The notes under the pieces were generated by a model. The model was given only the letters and a program-made list of their open reading frames with translations, was not told the DNA's origin and made no database searches. The position numbers were made by a program, and so were the translations under genes. A stretch of DNA of 64,000 bases, taken from contig NZ_JAJQTQ010000006.1 in NCBI RefSeq assembly GCF_029081005.1, positions 119,921 through 183,920 of the forward strand, in the 5' to 3' direction. Positions 53,301 through 61,321 of the stretch are shown piece after piece. How positions within the stretch are numbered: position 1 is the first letter of the stretch; the number at the start of each line of letters is the position of its first letter. The stretch comes from Halomonas elongata. GTDB taxonomy: Bacteria > Pseudomonadota > Gammaproteobacteria > Pseudomonadales > Halomonadaceae.

Positions 53301-55184
53301 ATGGCCGGCGACGTCTTCGGCAACGGCATGCTGCTCTCCGACAAGATTCGCCTGGTGGGCGCCTTCAACCACCTGCACATCTTCGTCGACCCGACGCCTG
53401 ACGCGGCGTCGAGCTTCGCCGAACGTCAGCGCCTGTTCGACATGCCGCGCTCCAGCTGGGAAGACTACAATGCCGAGCTGATCTCCGAGGGCGGCGGTAT
53501 CTTTCCGCGCAGTGCCAAGTCGATCGCCATCACGCCGCAGATGAAGAAGGTCTTCGGCATTCGCGAGGACAAGCTGTCGCCCAACGAGCTGATCCACGCC
53601 ATGCTGGTGTCCAGGGTCGACCTGGTCTGGAACGGCGGGATCGGCACCTACGTCAAGGGCAGCGAGGAAAGCGATGCCGAAGTCGGCGACAAGGCCAACG
53701 ATGCCCTGCGTATCGATGGCCGCGAGCTCAACTGCCGAGTGGTCGGCGAGGGCGGCAACCTCGGCCTGACCCAGCGCGGACGCATGGAGGCCGCCGCCAA
53801 GGGCGTGCGAGTCAATACCGACTTCATCGACAACGCCGGCGGCGTGAACTGCTCCGACCATGAGGTCAACATCAAGATCCTCATCGACGAGGTCGTGTCA
53901 CGGGGCGACTTGACCGAGAAGCAGCGCAATCAGCTGCTCGCCGACATGACCGGCGAGGTCAGCGAACTGGTGCTGCTGGACAACTATCGCCAGACCCAGG
54001 CGCTGGATCTCGCCGAACTGCTCTCGCGCCAGGGTATCGGTCCCTTTCGTCGCTTCATCAGCGAGCTGGAGGCGGCCGGCCAGATCGACCGTGAACTCGA
54101 GTTCCTGCCCTCCGACGAGGAACTGCTCGAGCGTACCCAGCATGAGCAGGGGATGACCCTGCCAGAGCTGTCGGTGTTGATCTCCTACGCCAAGAGCGTG
54201 CTCAAGGGGGATCTGATTGCCTCGGATGTGCCCGATGACCCGACCATCATGCGCTTCGTGGAGCGTGTCTTCCCGTCGATGCTGGCCGAGCGGTATCGCG
54301 ACGAGATGTATGAGCATCGCCTGAAGCGCGAGATCGTCGCCACTCAGGTGGCCAACGACCTGGTCGATCATATGGGCGTGGTCTTCGTGCGGCGCCTGAT
54401 GGATTCCACCGGCGCGGATCGTGCCGATATCGCCCGGGCCTATGTCATCGCCCGCGACAGCTTCCAGCTGCCGCGCCTTTGGGAGCAGATCGAGGCTCTC
54501 GACAACAAAGTGTCGAGCCAGGTGCAGTATTCGATGATGCTCGACCTGATGCGCATGCTGCGTCGTTCCACGCGCTGGTTCCTGCGCCAGCGTACCGGCA
54601 TGAACACCCGGGATACTATCGACTACTTTGCTCCGCGCCTGGCGCAGTTGCAGGAGAATATCGGAAAGCGACTGCGCGGCGAGGAGCAGGAGCAATGGTC
54701 GACTCGCCGCCAGGAGCTGGTGAAGGCGGGCGTCCCCGAGGCGCTGGCGTCCACCGTGGCGGCCTCGGGTAGCCTCTATGCGGCGCTCGGCATCATTCAG
54801 ACCGCACGCCAGACTGACGAGAAGCCTCAGCGTGTCGCCGAGATCTTCTACGAGGTCGGCGCTCGTCTGGAGCTTCCCTGGATCATCCAGCAGGTCACCC
54901 GTCTCGAGGTCCGCGACGGCTGGCAGGCCAAGGCGCGGGACACCTTCCGTGACGATATCGATCGCCAGCAGCTCGCCTTGACCGCCAGCGTGCTGGGGAT
55001 GCAGGGAGGCCCGCGTGACAGTGCCGAGCGCGTCAATCGCTGGCTGACCCAGCATGAAGGCATGCACCAGCGCTGGTGCCGTCTGCTCGAGGAAGTGGGT
55101 AGTGGCAGCCAGGGTGGCTTCCCGCTGTTCGCCGTGGCAGTACGTGAACTGGTGGACCTGGCCGAAAGCAGCAGCGATGACTGA
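50343..55184 (+). CDS. gdhB: NAD-specific glutamate dehydrogenase, large (180 kDa) class
   Basis: This 1613-residue enzyme deaminates glutamate to 2-oxoglutarate and ammonium with NAD. Its size and layout match the GDH-180 class described from Streptomyces and Pseudomonas, not the ~450-residue enzymes. The N-terminal half (about 1-800) is regulatory. The catalytic part begins near 800, with KVARGGLRWSDRHEDFRTEV, then KGGFVCKRMP, then the dinucleotide region GDMAGDVFGNGML, and a C-terminal helical domain. In pseudomonads this class responds to arginine and other effectors. GAGGTG precedes the ATG. It links with GABA and TCA nitrogen metabolism elsewhere in the window. A strong terminator follows. 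Confidence 0.95.
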   Translation: MLHVAQEETRLDLLKQLKERLQSRLDKDKAAAVDAFAHLFYAAVPLEDLADRRLDDLYGATLSVWHFIQQFDPDAPKVRVLNPDFEEHGWQSTHTFIAVLHEDMPFLVDSVRVELNRRGMTVHAIHNAVLAVARDGDHRLQRVASPEEADAPESRESLIAIEVDRHSNPDDLEGIESSLQEVLREVRTAVGDFDPMREQARAAIQELEAMRPAQVDAADHREAIEFLQWLLQDNFTFLGYDEYEVRDDQGRQRLDKVENSELGVFRLDQPRYHERIRTDLGVEGDHYVPMPQVMSFAKSAHHARIHRPTYPDYISIDRYDDQGQVIGERRFLGMFTATVYNESPRNVPILRRKLQAVMDIAGFSPKGHNGKQLLQILEVYPRDDLFQIDIDELAQTALGILDIRERRRVRLFIREDTFGKFYSCLVFVPRDVFSTELRVRLQELLCEELDATFGDFNTYLSESVLARIQFILRFNGERPVEYDIRRLEEKLVKLARNWRDDLLNAAIEGFGEENANLLMSRFRDAFPASYREDFSARTAVYDLQHIGELDEGAPLALSLYRLIEEEGSGVNLKLFHRGMPIPLSDVLPMMENLGLRVLGERPYEVQASDDAYWIHDFTLEHHTSVEMNLQEMRDPFIEAFQRIWAGEADNDAFNRLIIGANLDWREVAMLRAYARYLKQIRFGMSQDYIATTLGSHPEITRELVSLFELRFDPAERPDEGDIEECESRILSLLDDVPSLNDDQLLRRYMELIKATLRTNYYQRTEEGRYKDYLAFKLEPSRVSGMPKPRPAYEIFVCSPRVEGVHLRGGKVARGGLRWSDRHEDFRTEVLGLVKAQQVKNAVIVPMGAKGGFVCKRMPEGADRETTQKEGIACYQTFIRALLDVTDNLAGGEVVPPRDVVRHDDNDPYLVVAADKGTATFSDIANEISTEYGHWLGDAFASGGANGYDHKKMAITAKGAWESVKRHFRGLGINTQEDEFSVVGIGDMAGDVFGNGMLLSDKIRLVGAFNHLHIFVDPTPDAASSFAERQRLFDMPRSSWEDYNAELISEGGGIFPRSAKSIAITPQMKKVFGIREDKLSPNELIHAMLVSRVDLVWNGGIGTYVKGSEESDAEVGDKANDALRIDGRELNCRVVGEGGNLGLTQRGRMEAAAKGVRVNTDFIDNAGGVNCSDHEVNIKILIDEVVSRGDLTEKQRNQLLADMTGEVSELVLLDNYRQTQALDLAELLSRQGIGPFRRFISELEAAGQIDRELEFLPSDEELLERTQHEQGMTLPELSVLISYAKSVLKGDLIASDVPDDPTIMRFVERVFPSMLAERYRDEMYEHRLKREIVATQVANDLVDHMGVVFVRRLMDSTGADRADIARAYVIARDSFQLPRLWEQIEALDNKVSSQVQYSMMLDLMRMLRRSTRWFLRQRTGMNTRDTIDYFAPRLAQLQENIGKRLRGEEQEQWSTRRQELVKAGVPEALASTVAASGSLYAALGIIQTARQTDEKPQRVAEIFYEVGARLELPWIIQQVTRLEVRDGWQAKARDTFRDDIDRQQLALTASVLGMQGGPRDSAERVNRWLTQHEGMHQRWCRLLEEVGSGSQGGFPLFAVAVRELVDLAESSSDD

Positions 55185-55190
55185 TCGATG

Positions 55191-55210
55191 GGCGCCTCGA
55201 TGGAGGCGCC
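55191..55210 (+). terminator. First hairpin after gdhB
   Basis: GGCGCCTC-gatg-GAGGCGCC is followed by TTTGC, 7 bp past the stop codon. Confidence 0.75.
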
Positions 55211-55227
55211 TTTGCTCATGACAGCGA

Positions 55228-55270
55228 CCGACACAACAAGGGCGCCGAAACGGCGCCCTTGTTGTGTCGG
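55228..55270. terminator. Long bidirectional terminator between gdhB and mgtE
   Basis: A perfect 19-bp inverted repeat with a 5-nt loop (arms CCGACACAACAAGGGCGCC and its complement) lies between two convergent genes. Together with the hairpin at 55191-55210 it insulates both transcripts. Confidence 0.88.
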
Positions 55271-55283
55271 TGGTCAGTGGCCC

Positions 55284-56636
55284 TTAAAGCAGGAATATCG
55301 TGGCCAGTCCCAGGAAGGACATGAAGCCGATCACATCGGTGACCGTGGTCAACACCACCGAGCCGGATAGCGCCGGGTCGATGCCGAGACGGCGAAGCAG
55401 CAGCGGGATGACGATGCCTGCCACGCCGGCGGCCAGCATGTTGATGACCAGCGCCGCGGCGATGATGCCGCCGATGGCCAGGCTGCCGAACCACAGCACC
55501 GCCAGTACCGCCACGACCAGGGCCCAGAGCAGGCCATTCAGGGCGGCGATGCCGACTTCCTTGCGCAACAGCCAGTTGCTGTTGGTGCGGCTGATCTGAC
55601 CGAGCGCCAGCCCGCGTATGGCCAGGGTCAGCGTCTGACTCCCGGCGATGCCGCCCATGCTGGCGACGATGGGCATCAGGACCGCCAGGGCGACGATCTG
55701 CTCCAGGGCATTCTCGAACAGGCCGATGACCCAGGCGGCCAGGAAGGCCGTCAGCAGGTTGATGCCGAGCCAGACGGCGCGACGCCGGGCGCTGGGCAGC
55801 ACCGGGGCGAAGAGGTCTTCCTCCTCGTCGAGGCCGGCCATGTTCATCAACGCCTGCTCGGAGTCCTCGCGAATCACGTCGACGATATCGTCGATGACGA
55901 CTCGCCCGAGGAGCATGCCCCGGTCATCCACCACCGGTGCCGAGACCAGGTCGTGGGTCTGGAAGAGGGTGGCGACGTCACGGGACTTCATGGTCACCTG
56001 GATGCTGTCCACCTCGCTGTCCATCAGGTTGGCCACGGCCATGTCGGGGTCGTTGGACACCAGGCGTGCGAGCGACAGCACGCCCATGAAGCGACCATCG
56101 CGGTCGACCACCATCAGGGCATCGGTATTGTCGGGAACGGCCTCTTTCCAGCGCAGGAAGCGCTGTACGGTCTCCAGGCTGACGTCTGCGCGCACGGCGA
56201 TGGTGTCGGTGCGCATCAAGCGACCGACGCTATCCTCCTCGAAGGCCAGCGTCTCCTGCAGACGCGTACGCTGCAGCTCGTCCATGGAGCGCAGCATGTC
56301 TTCGGCGACCTGGCGCGGCAGATCCTCGAACAGCTCGGCCAGGTCGGTGGTGTCCAGCCCCGCCGTGGCGGCAACGATTTCGGCGTGGTCCATGTCCTCG
56401 ATCAGGGTTGCACGGACCTCGTCGTGGACGTGCAGCAACACTTCCCCGTCGACTTCCTGGGGGACCCGCTCCCATAGCCGGAATCGCTCGTTGGGCGGGA
56501 GAGATTCCAGCAGCAGGGCAACTTCGGCGGGCTCGAGGTCGTCGATGACATCGTCGACCCATTCCAGCCGTTCCTGTTCGAGTGCCAGATGAATGCGCGA
56601 CAGGCGGTGTTCCAGTGTTTCGGTCGTATCGGTCAT
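55284..56636 (-). CDS. mgtE: Magnesium transporter MgtE
   Basis: MgtE is an inner-membrane Mg2+ channel gated by cytosolic Mg2+. The 450-residue protein has the N-terminal superhelical domain (about 1-130), two CBS domains (about 140-260: MRTDTIAVRADVSLETVQRF and VDSIQVTMKSRDVATLFQTH), a plug helix, and five membrane spans. The pore signature is MPIVASMGGIAGSQTLTLAIRGLALG. The second of two close ATGs (56636) is preferred because AGGGAG then stands 6 nt away. A mobile repeat element lies ~85 bp upstream of its start. Confidence 0.94.
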   Translation of the reverse strand: MTDTTETLEHRLSRIHLALEQERLEWVDDVIDDLEPAEVALLLESLPPNERFRLWERVPQEVDGEVLLHVHDEVRATLIEDMDHAEIVAATAGLDTTDLAELFEDLPRQVAEDMLRSMDELQRTRLQETLAFEEDSVGRLMRTDTIAVRADVSLETVQRFLRWKEAVPDNTDALMVVDRDGRFMGVLSLARLVSNDPDMAVANLMDSEVDSIQVTMKSRDVATLFQTHDLVSAPVVDDRGMLLGRVVIDDIVDVIREDSEQALMNMAGLDEEEDLFAPVLPSARRRAVWLGINLLTAFLAAWVIGLFENALEQIVALAVLMPIVASMGGIAGSQTLTLAIRGLALGQISRTNSNWLLRKEVGIAALNGLLWALVVAVLAVLWFGSLAIGGIIAAALVINMLAAGVAGIVIPLLLRRLGIDPALSGSVVLTTVTDVIGFMSFLGLATIFLL

Positions 56637-56720
56637 GTCCATCTCCCTGGCGGCGCGTCATCACGGCTGGCGGGGATGGCCCGCTAGCGTCTCAAGTAGA
56701 CCATAAAAGGCGTGCCATAT

Positions 56721-57004
56721 GGGAAACACTGCTTAAATGCCTGCGCATGCAAATCGCGTCGCTATAGCCGCCATCCCTGGCGGCTACCCTGCGGGCCCGT
56801 CTAAAGACGGTTCAAATTCGCTCCTGGCGAATTTGTGCGCGGTGCTGGTGCGCCAGCCCGGTCGAAAGCTCGCCTAACCCCTCGTTATGTCTCGCTTTCT
56901 GTGCTCCGTGCGCCTTGCGTGACCCACAAGGATGTGGGAAATGCGATGGCCCGTCGGGAACGGGCCTAGCCTTCACGATGCTCGGCGATTTATTCAGTAT
57001 TTCC
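56721..57004. mobile_element. ~284-bp multi-hairpin MITE-like element, copy A
   Basis: The element is bounded by imperfect terminal inverted repeats: GGAAACACTGCTTAAAT at the left and the complement of GGAAATACTGAATAAAT at the right, 14 of 17 matching. Inside are five consecutive hairpins: TAGCCGCC/GGCGGCTA (56765-56786), CCGTCT/AGACGG (56798-56811), AAATTCGC/GCGAATTT (56814-56834), CCCACA/TGTGGG (56923-56938) and GGCCCGT/ACGGGCC (56948-56966). Reverse-complement copy B lies at 63274-63541, with about 98% identity apart from a 16-nt insertion in A. It has no coding capacity. It is placed between mgtE and pyrD; the mgtE promoter must lie within or beside it. Confidence 0.85.
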
Positions 57005-57063
57005 GATAGAGACGATCGCGGGATGGGACGGCCGTGAATTTCGTCGTCGGAGGGCGGCTGCGC

Positions 57064-57069
57064 TATACT
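57064..57069 (+). promoter_or_regulatory. Predicted -10 element of pyrD
   Basis: TATACT lies 37 bp before the pyrD ATG, about 60 bp outside the right end of the mobile element. No good -35 hexamer is visible. Confidence 0.45.
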
Positions 57070-57105
57070 CGCGCCCGCTTTGTCTGTCGCTTGCCTGGAG
57101 TCGCC

Positions 57106-58137
57106 ATGTATTCGCTCGCCCGTTCGCTGCTGTTTCGCCTCGATGCCGAGAAGGCCCATGGCGTGACGCTGTCGGCGCTGGATCTGGCGCATCGCCTCGG
57201 CCTGGCGAGACACCTCGGTACGGGCAGGGTGGAAGACCCCGTGGCGTTGATGGGGCTGAACTTTCCCAATCGGGTCGGTCTGGCGGCAGGGCTCGACAAG
57301 AATGCCGATCATCTGGATGCCCTGGGAGCGCTGGGTTTCGGCTTCGTCGAAGTGGGTACCGTGACCCCCAGGCCCCAGGACGGCAATCCCCGGCCACGAC
57401 TGTTTCGCCTGCCGGAGGGTGAGGCGATCATCAACCGCATGGGCTTCAACAATGCCGGTGTCGACCACCTGGTCGAACGGGTACGCCGCGCGCGTTACCG
57501 CGGGGTCATCGGCATCAATATCGGCAAGAACCTGACGACGCCGGTGGAGCGGGCGGTGGACGATTATCTGTACTGCCTGCGCAAGGTACATGCGCATGCG
57601 CACTACGTCACGGTGAACATCTCTTCGCCCAACACCCCGGGCCTGCGCAACCTGCAGTTCGGCGAGCATCTCGACCAGTTGCTGGGCGTCCTGCGTGAAG
57701 AGAGCCTCGCACTCGATCATGCCGCCGGTCGGCGTGTCCCCCTGGCAGTGAAGATCGCCCCGGACATGACCGAAGAGGAGGTCGCCCTGGTGGCGCACAG
57801 CCTGGAGACCAACGGTATCGATGCGGCGATCGCCACCAACACCACCGTGTCTCGGGAGGCGGTGGCGGGACTGCCGGGTGCCCAGGAGCAGGGAGGGCTC
57901 TCCGGCCGTCCGGTGTTCGAGCCCTCCAATGCGGTGATTCGAGCGCTGCGTCGCCAGTTGCCGGGCATGCCGATCATCGGCGTGGGGGGGATCGACAGCG
58001 GTGCAGCTGCCCTGGAGAAGCTGCAGGCGGGTGCCGATCTGGTACAGCTCTATTCGGGATTCATCTATCGTGGACCGACCCTGGTAGGGGATTGCGCACG
58101 AGCGCTGCAGGCGGGGCGAGATGACAGCGGCGCATGA
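57106..58137 (+). CDS. pyrD: Dihydroorotate dehydrogenase (quinone), class 2
   Basis: PyrD oxidises dihydroorotate to orotate and passes electrons to membrane quinones. The 343-residue protein has the class 2 N-terminal amphipathic membrane-binding helices (about 1-40), then NRVGLAAGLDKNADHLDALG, the FMN region RMGFNNAG and the catalytic serine (about Ser174) in VNISSPNTPGLRNLQ. IGVGGIDSGAAALEKLQAGA and QLYSGFIYRGP close the FMN site. The start at 57106 matches the family N-terminus MYSLARSLLF; an upstream frame is rejected. Confidence 0.96.
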   Translation: MYSLARSLLFRLDAEKAHGVTLSALDLAHRLGLARHLGTGRVEDPVALMGLNFPNRVGLAAGLDKNADHLDALGALGFGFVEVGTVTPRPQDGNPRPRLFRLPEGEAIINRMGFNNAGVDHLVERVRRARYRGVIGINIGKNLTTPVERAVDDYLYCLRKVHAHAHYVTVNISSPNTPGLRNLQFGEHLDQLLGVLREESLALDHAAGRRVPLAVKIAPDMTEEEVALVAHSLETNGIDAAIATNTTVSREAVAGLPGAQEQGGLSGRPVFEPSNAVIRALRRQLPGMPIIGVGGIDSGAAALEKLQAGADLVQLYSGFIYRGPTLVGDCARALQAGRDDSGA

Positions 58138-58140
58138 AAA

Positions 58141-58165
58141 AAGCCCATGGCGCTGCCATGGGCTT
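58141..58165. terminator. Terminator between pyrD and rmf
   Basis: An AAGCCCATGGC / GCCATGGGCTT hairpin has a run of six A on its plus-strand left side, which is a T run after the stem on the minus strand, so it terminates rmf well. It may also help stop pyrD. Confidence 0.8.
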
Positions 58166-58205
58166 GACGGGTCGTCATCGTGTCTGACGAAACGATGGTC
58201 GGGAA

Positions 58206-58412
58206 TCAGACCACCATGGGGTTCTTGTGGATACCGGAAACACCCGTCATGCCGGACCACTGATCCCCACGACCTTCACGCCAACCGCTCATCCAGTATT
58301 CGCGTAGATTGATGTCTTGACTTGGACAGTCGTCACGGGAACGACCTGAAAGACCCGCCTTGTACCCATGCACATAGGCACGCTGGAAGCGATCACGTTT
58401 CTGTCGTTTCAT
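58206..58412 (-). CDS. rmf: Ribosome modulation factor
   Basis: RMF pairs 70S ribosomes into inactive 100S dimers in stationary phase. The 68-residue basic protein begins MKRQKRDRFQRAYVHGYKAG and continues GRSRDDCPSQDINLREYWMSGWREGR, the canonical RMF pattern. It is about 13 residues longer than the E. coli protein (55), with an extra C-terminal tail ending GIHKNPMVV. The start at 58412 follows AGAGGTAG. It is divergent from rlmL and convergent with pyrD. Confidence 0.95.
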   Translation of the reverse strand: MKRQKRDRFQRAYVHGYKAGLSGRSRDDCPSQDINLREYWMSGWREGRGDQWSGMTGVSGIHKNPMVV

Positions 58413-58671
58413 TGGACTACCTCTTGGTGAAGGTGCCGATATGGAAGCCGGTGCGTACGACACCGGCCCCGTGAAAAGGCCCACGGTGCCCCCCTCGACG
58501 CCAATCGAGGGGGCGAGGCCCATAGACAGGAACGCATGCGTTTATAATCGAGTAGCTACTGAGTAATACATAGCCCAATCCGGTCGCTTCTGTCGACCGA
58601 TGATTTGTAACAAGGCGTACATACGCCTGCCATGAATGCGCCGGAGATCCGGCCACGTCGATGGATATCCC
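58413..58671. promoter_or_regulatory. Divergent rmf/rlmL promoter region
   Basis: The 259-bp spacer holds a perfect plus-strand TATAAT at 58543-58548, and on the minus strand the overlapping TATAAA, so one AT-rich box may serve both directions. No convincing -35 is visible on either strand. A CCCCCTCGA / TCGAGGGGG palindrome at 58490-58513 in the rmf leader could form an RNA hairpin. Confidence 0.4.
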
Positions 58672-60876
58672 ATGACCGATAGACAATCCGCTGCCCCCGG
58701 GGCGTACCTGGCCACCTGCCCCAAGGGGCTCGAAGCCTTGCTGGCCGATGAGTTGGCCACGCTCGGCGCCGAGCCGGTCAAGACAACGGTGGCCGGCGTG
58801 TATTTCCAGGCCGAACTGGCCGATGCCTATCGCGTCTGCCTGTGGTCACGCTTGGCCAACCGCGTAGTGCTTTGCCTGGCCCGGGAAGACGGCGTGGAGA
58901 CCCCCGAGCGATTGCGAGAGGTCGGGGCGGGCGTCGACTGGCAGGCCCACCTGGCCGCCGGCGCGACCCTGGCGGTGGACTTCCACGGACGCAGCGATGC
59001 CATCCGGCACACGCGTTTCGGTGCGCAGACCATCAAGGACGGTGTCGTCGAGCGTCTGCTGGCCGACGGCCGGCCGCGTCCGCGGGTCGACCCCCACGAG
59101 CCGGACCTGAGGCTCCACGCCCATCTGCACCGGGGACGATTGACGCTGGGCATCGACCTGTCGGGAGAGAGCCTGCACCGGCGTGGTTATCGACGAGGAA
59201 CGGGACACGCGCCGCTCAAGGAGAACCTGGCGGCGGCGTTGTTGATGCGTGCCGGTTGGCCGGAGATGGCCCGGCAGGGGGCGCCTCTCGTCGATCCCCT
59301 GTGCGGCGCCGGTACCCTGTTGATCGAAGCCGCGATGATGGCCGCCGACATGGCGCCCAATCTGCAGCGCGAGCGTTTCGGTTTCCATGGTTGGGCCGGC
59401 CACGATGAAGCCTGCTGGCGCGAACTCAAGCGCGAGGCCGAGGCCCGGGCGAGCATTGGCCGCAAGCGTTGCCGCAATCGGCTGTTCGGCATCGATCGCA
59501 GTCCCCCGGCACTGGCAGCGGCCAAGGCCAACGCCATGCGGGCGGGAATCCCGGCATTGATCGACCTGACCGGCGGGGCACTGGGTGAACTCGAGCGTCC
59601 CGATGGAGTGGACGAGGCGGTGCCCGGCCTGATCATCACCAACCCGCCCTATGGCGAGCGGCTGGGCGAGCTGCCCGAGCTCGTCGAGCTGTATGGACAA
59701 CTGGGCGAACGGGCCCGTGTCGCTTTCCCCGGCTGGCGACTGGCGCTGTTCACGGCCAATCCCGATCTCGGTCATCGCACGGGATTGCGCGCTCACAAGC
59801 ACTATGCGTTCAAGAACGGTCCCCTGGACGCCCGTCTGCTGCTGATGGAGGTTCCCGGCGCGACAAATGAGGCAGAAGAGGCGCCACCGAACAGGCCGTC
59901 TCGCAGTGAAGGTGCCCAGATGTTCGCCAACCGCCTGGTGAAGAATCGCAAGCGATTGAACAAATGGCTGAAGCGCTCCGGGGAAAGCTGCTATCGGCTC
60001 TACGACGCCGACATGCCAGAGTATGCGCTGGCCATCGATATCTATGGTGATCGCGTGCATGTCCAGGAATACGCCCCGCCGCGCTCCGTGGATCCTGGTC
60101 AGGCACAGAAGCGCCTGCACGAGGCGCTCGGCGTGATGCCCGAAGTGCTCGGTGTGGCCCCATCCCGGGTGGTGATCAAGCAACGGCAGCGCCAGAGCGG
60201 ACGGGCTCAGTACGAGAAGCAGGGGACCAGCGGCGAGCGCTTCGAGGTCCAGGAGGGCAATGCTCGGCTCTGGGTCAACCTGCGCGATTACCTGGATACG
60301 GGGCTCTTCCTCGATCATCGACCCGTGCGTCGTCTGCTGGCGGAGCTGGCCGAGGGCAAGCGCTTTCTCAACCTGTTCTGCTACACCGCTGCGGCCACCG
60401 TCCAGGCGGCGCTCGGCAAGGGGGACGGGCAGGGGGCCAGCGAGAGCATCAGCGTCGACCTGTCCAATACCTATCTCGACTGGGCCCGGGAGAACTTCCG
60501 GTTGAATCGGCTGGATCCGTCGCGGCATCGCGTGGTGCGCGATGATTGCTTCCACTGGCTGGAAACGGCCGGTGGCCGATTCGATGTGATCTTTCTCGAT
60601 CCGCCGACCTTCTCCAATTCCAAGAAGATGACCGATACCCTCGACGTGCAGCGCGATCACGGTCGTCTGGTGCGACTGGCCATGGCGAGGCTCGCGCCCG
60701 GCGGTACCCTGGTATTCTCCAACAACCAGCGACGTTTCAAGCTGGATGCCGAGCTTGCCGAGGCGTTCGCCGTGGAAGACATTTCGGCAAAGACCTTCGA
60801 TCCGGACTTCAAGCGTCGCCCGGACCTGCACCACTGCTTTCTGATCCGGCACCGTGACGAAAGGCGTGAGGCGTGA
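58672..60876 (+). CDS. rlmL: Bifunctional 23S rRNA methyltransferase RlmKL
   Basis: This fused enzyme makes m2G2445 (RlmL half) and m7G2069 (RlmK half) of 23S rRNA. The 734-residue protein has an N-terminal THUMP region (about 1-160), a first Rossmann methyltransferase with DPLCGAGTLLIEAA and catalytic NPPYGERLG near 323, and a second with FLNLFCYTAAATVQAA near 564 and DPPTFSNSKKM near 643. Length is near that of E. coli (702). The start at 58672 gives MTDRQSAAPGAYLATCPKGL, with the THUMP domain beginning in register. Confidence 0.95.
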   Translation: MTDRQSAAPGAYLATCPKGLEALLADELATLGAEPVKTTVAGVYFQAELADAYRVCLWSRLANRVVLCLAREDGVETPERLREVGAGVDWQAHLAAGATLAVDFHGRSDAIRHTRFGAQTIKDGVVERLLADGRPRPRVDPHEPDLRLHAHLHRGRLTLGIDLSGESLHRRGYRRGTGHAPLKENLAAALLMRAGWPEMARQGAPLVDPLCGAGTLLIEAAMMAADMAPNLQRERFGFHGWAGHDEACWRELKREAEARASIGRKRCRNRLFGIDRSPPALAAAKANAMRAGIPALIDLTGGALGELERPDGVDEAVPGLIITNPPYGERLGELPELVELYGQLGERARVAFPGWRLALFTANPDLGHRTGLRAHKHYAFKNGPLDARLLLMEVPGATNEAEEAPPNRPSRSEGAQMFANRLVKNRKRLNKWLKRSGESCYRLYDADMPEYALAIDIYGDRVHVQEYAPPRSVDPGQAQKRLHEALGVMPEVLGVAPSRVVIKQRQRQSGRAQYEKQGTSGERFEVQEGNARLWVNLRDYLDTGLFLDHRPVRRLLAELAEGKRFLNLFCYTAAATVQAALGKGDGQGASESISVDLSNTYLDWARENFRLNRLDPSRHRVVRDDCFHWLETAGGRFDVIFLDPPTFSNSKKMTDTLDVQRDHGRLVRLAMARLAPGGTLVFSNNQRRFKLDAELAEAFAVEDISAKTFDPDFKRRPDLHHCFLIRHRDERREA

Positions 60877-60888
60877 GGCGAGAAGAGG

Positions 60889-61233
60889 ATGATCGATCTG
60901 ACCTTGTACACCACGACGGGTTGCCATCTCTGCGAATCCCTGGAGGCCTGGCTGGCCCGACTGGCTAATGTCGACGTACGGCTCGAACGGGTGGAGGTCG
61001 CCGATGATGACGCGCTGGTGGCGGATTACGGGACGCGTCTGCCGGTACTGGCGGATGCGGCGGGCGCCGAGCTGGATGGTGGCCACGAGCCCGAGCGCCT
61101 CGCCGCCTGGCTGGCCGATCGGGGGTGGCTGGATGTGGCCGCCTGGCGCGAGTTCGCGACGCCCGAAGAGGGGGGAGAAGAGCGAAGTCGGGGGGCGGTC
61201 ATGAAGGGAGGACGCCGTTACCTCGGCGACTGA
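60889..61233 (+). CDS. Glutaredoxin-like thiol protein (CxxC)
   Basis: The 114-residue soluble protein starts LTLYTTTGCHLCESLEAWL, with redox cysteines 12 and 15 in a thioredoxin-like fold, and keeps the cis-proline motif RLPVLADAAG near 55-60. This is the glutaredoxin-like DUF836 group. The last ~35 residues are charged and variable. It is 12 bp after rlmL, so co-transcribed. The partner is unknown. Confidence 0.88.
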   Translation: MIDLTLYTTTGCHLCESLEAWLARLANVDVRLERVEVADDDALVADYGTRLPVLADAAGAELDGGHEPERLAAWLADRGWLDVAAWREFATPEEGGEERSRGAVMKGGRRYLGD

Positions 61234-61253
61234 AGGGCTGAACACGACGTGAA

Positions 61254-61285
61254 AAAGGGCCCCGCTCACTCGAGCGGGGCCCTTT
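61254..61285. terminator. Bidirectional terminator between rlmL operon and etfQO
   Basis: AAAGGGCCCCGCT / AGCGGGGCCCTTT arms (13 bp, 6-nt loop), with A and T runs on either side, separate two convergent units. Confidence 0.9.
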
Positions 61286-61321
61286 GGTTACGCCTTCAGG
61301 CGCAGGAGGGTCGCGCGCGCG

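Noticed and set aside
51729..53861. 710-residue minus-strand open frame inside gdhB
   Set aside because: Antisense shadow of the NAD-GDH gene; composition is His/Val/Gly-rich and unlike a real protein.
56798..56840. tRNA-like GGTTCAAATTC segment in the repeat element
   Set aside because: It resembles a T-arm, but there is no acceptor, D or anticodon arm around it. The segment is explained by the element's own palindromes.
58846..61269. 807-residue minus-strand open frame over rlmL and the glutaredoxin-like gene
   Set aside because: Antisense shadow; it also crosses the 3' end and terminator region of a well-supported operon.
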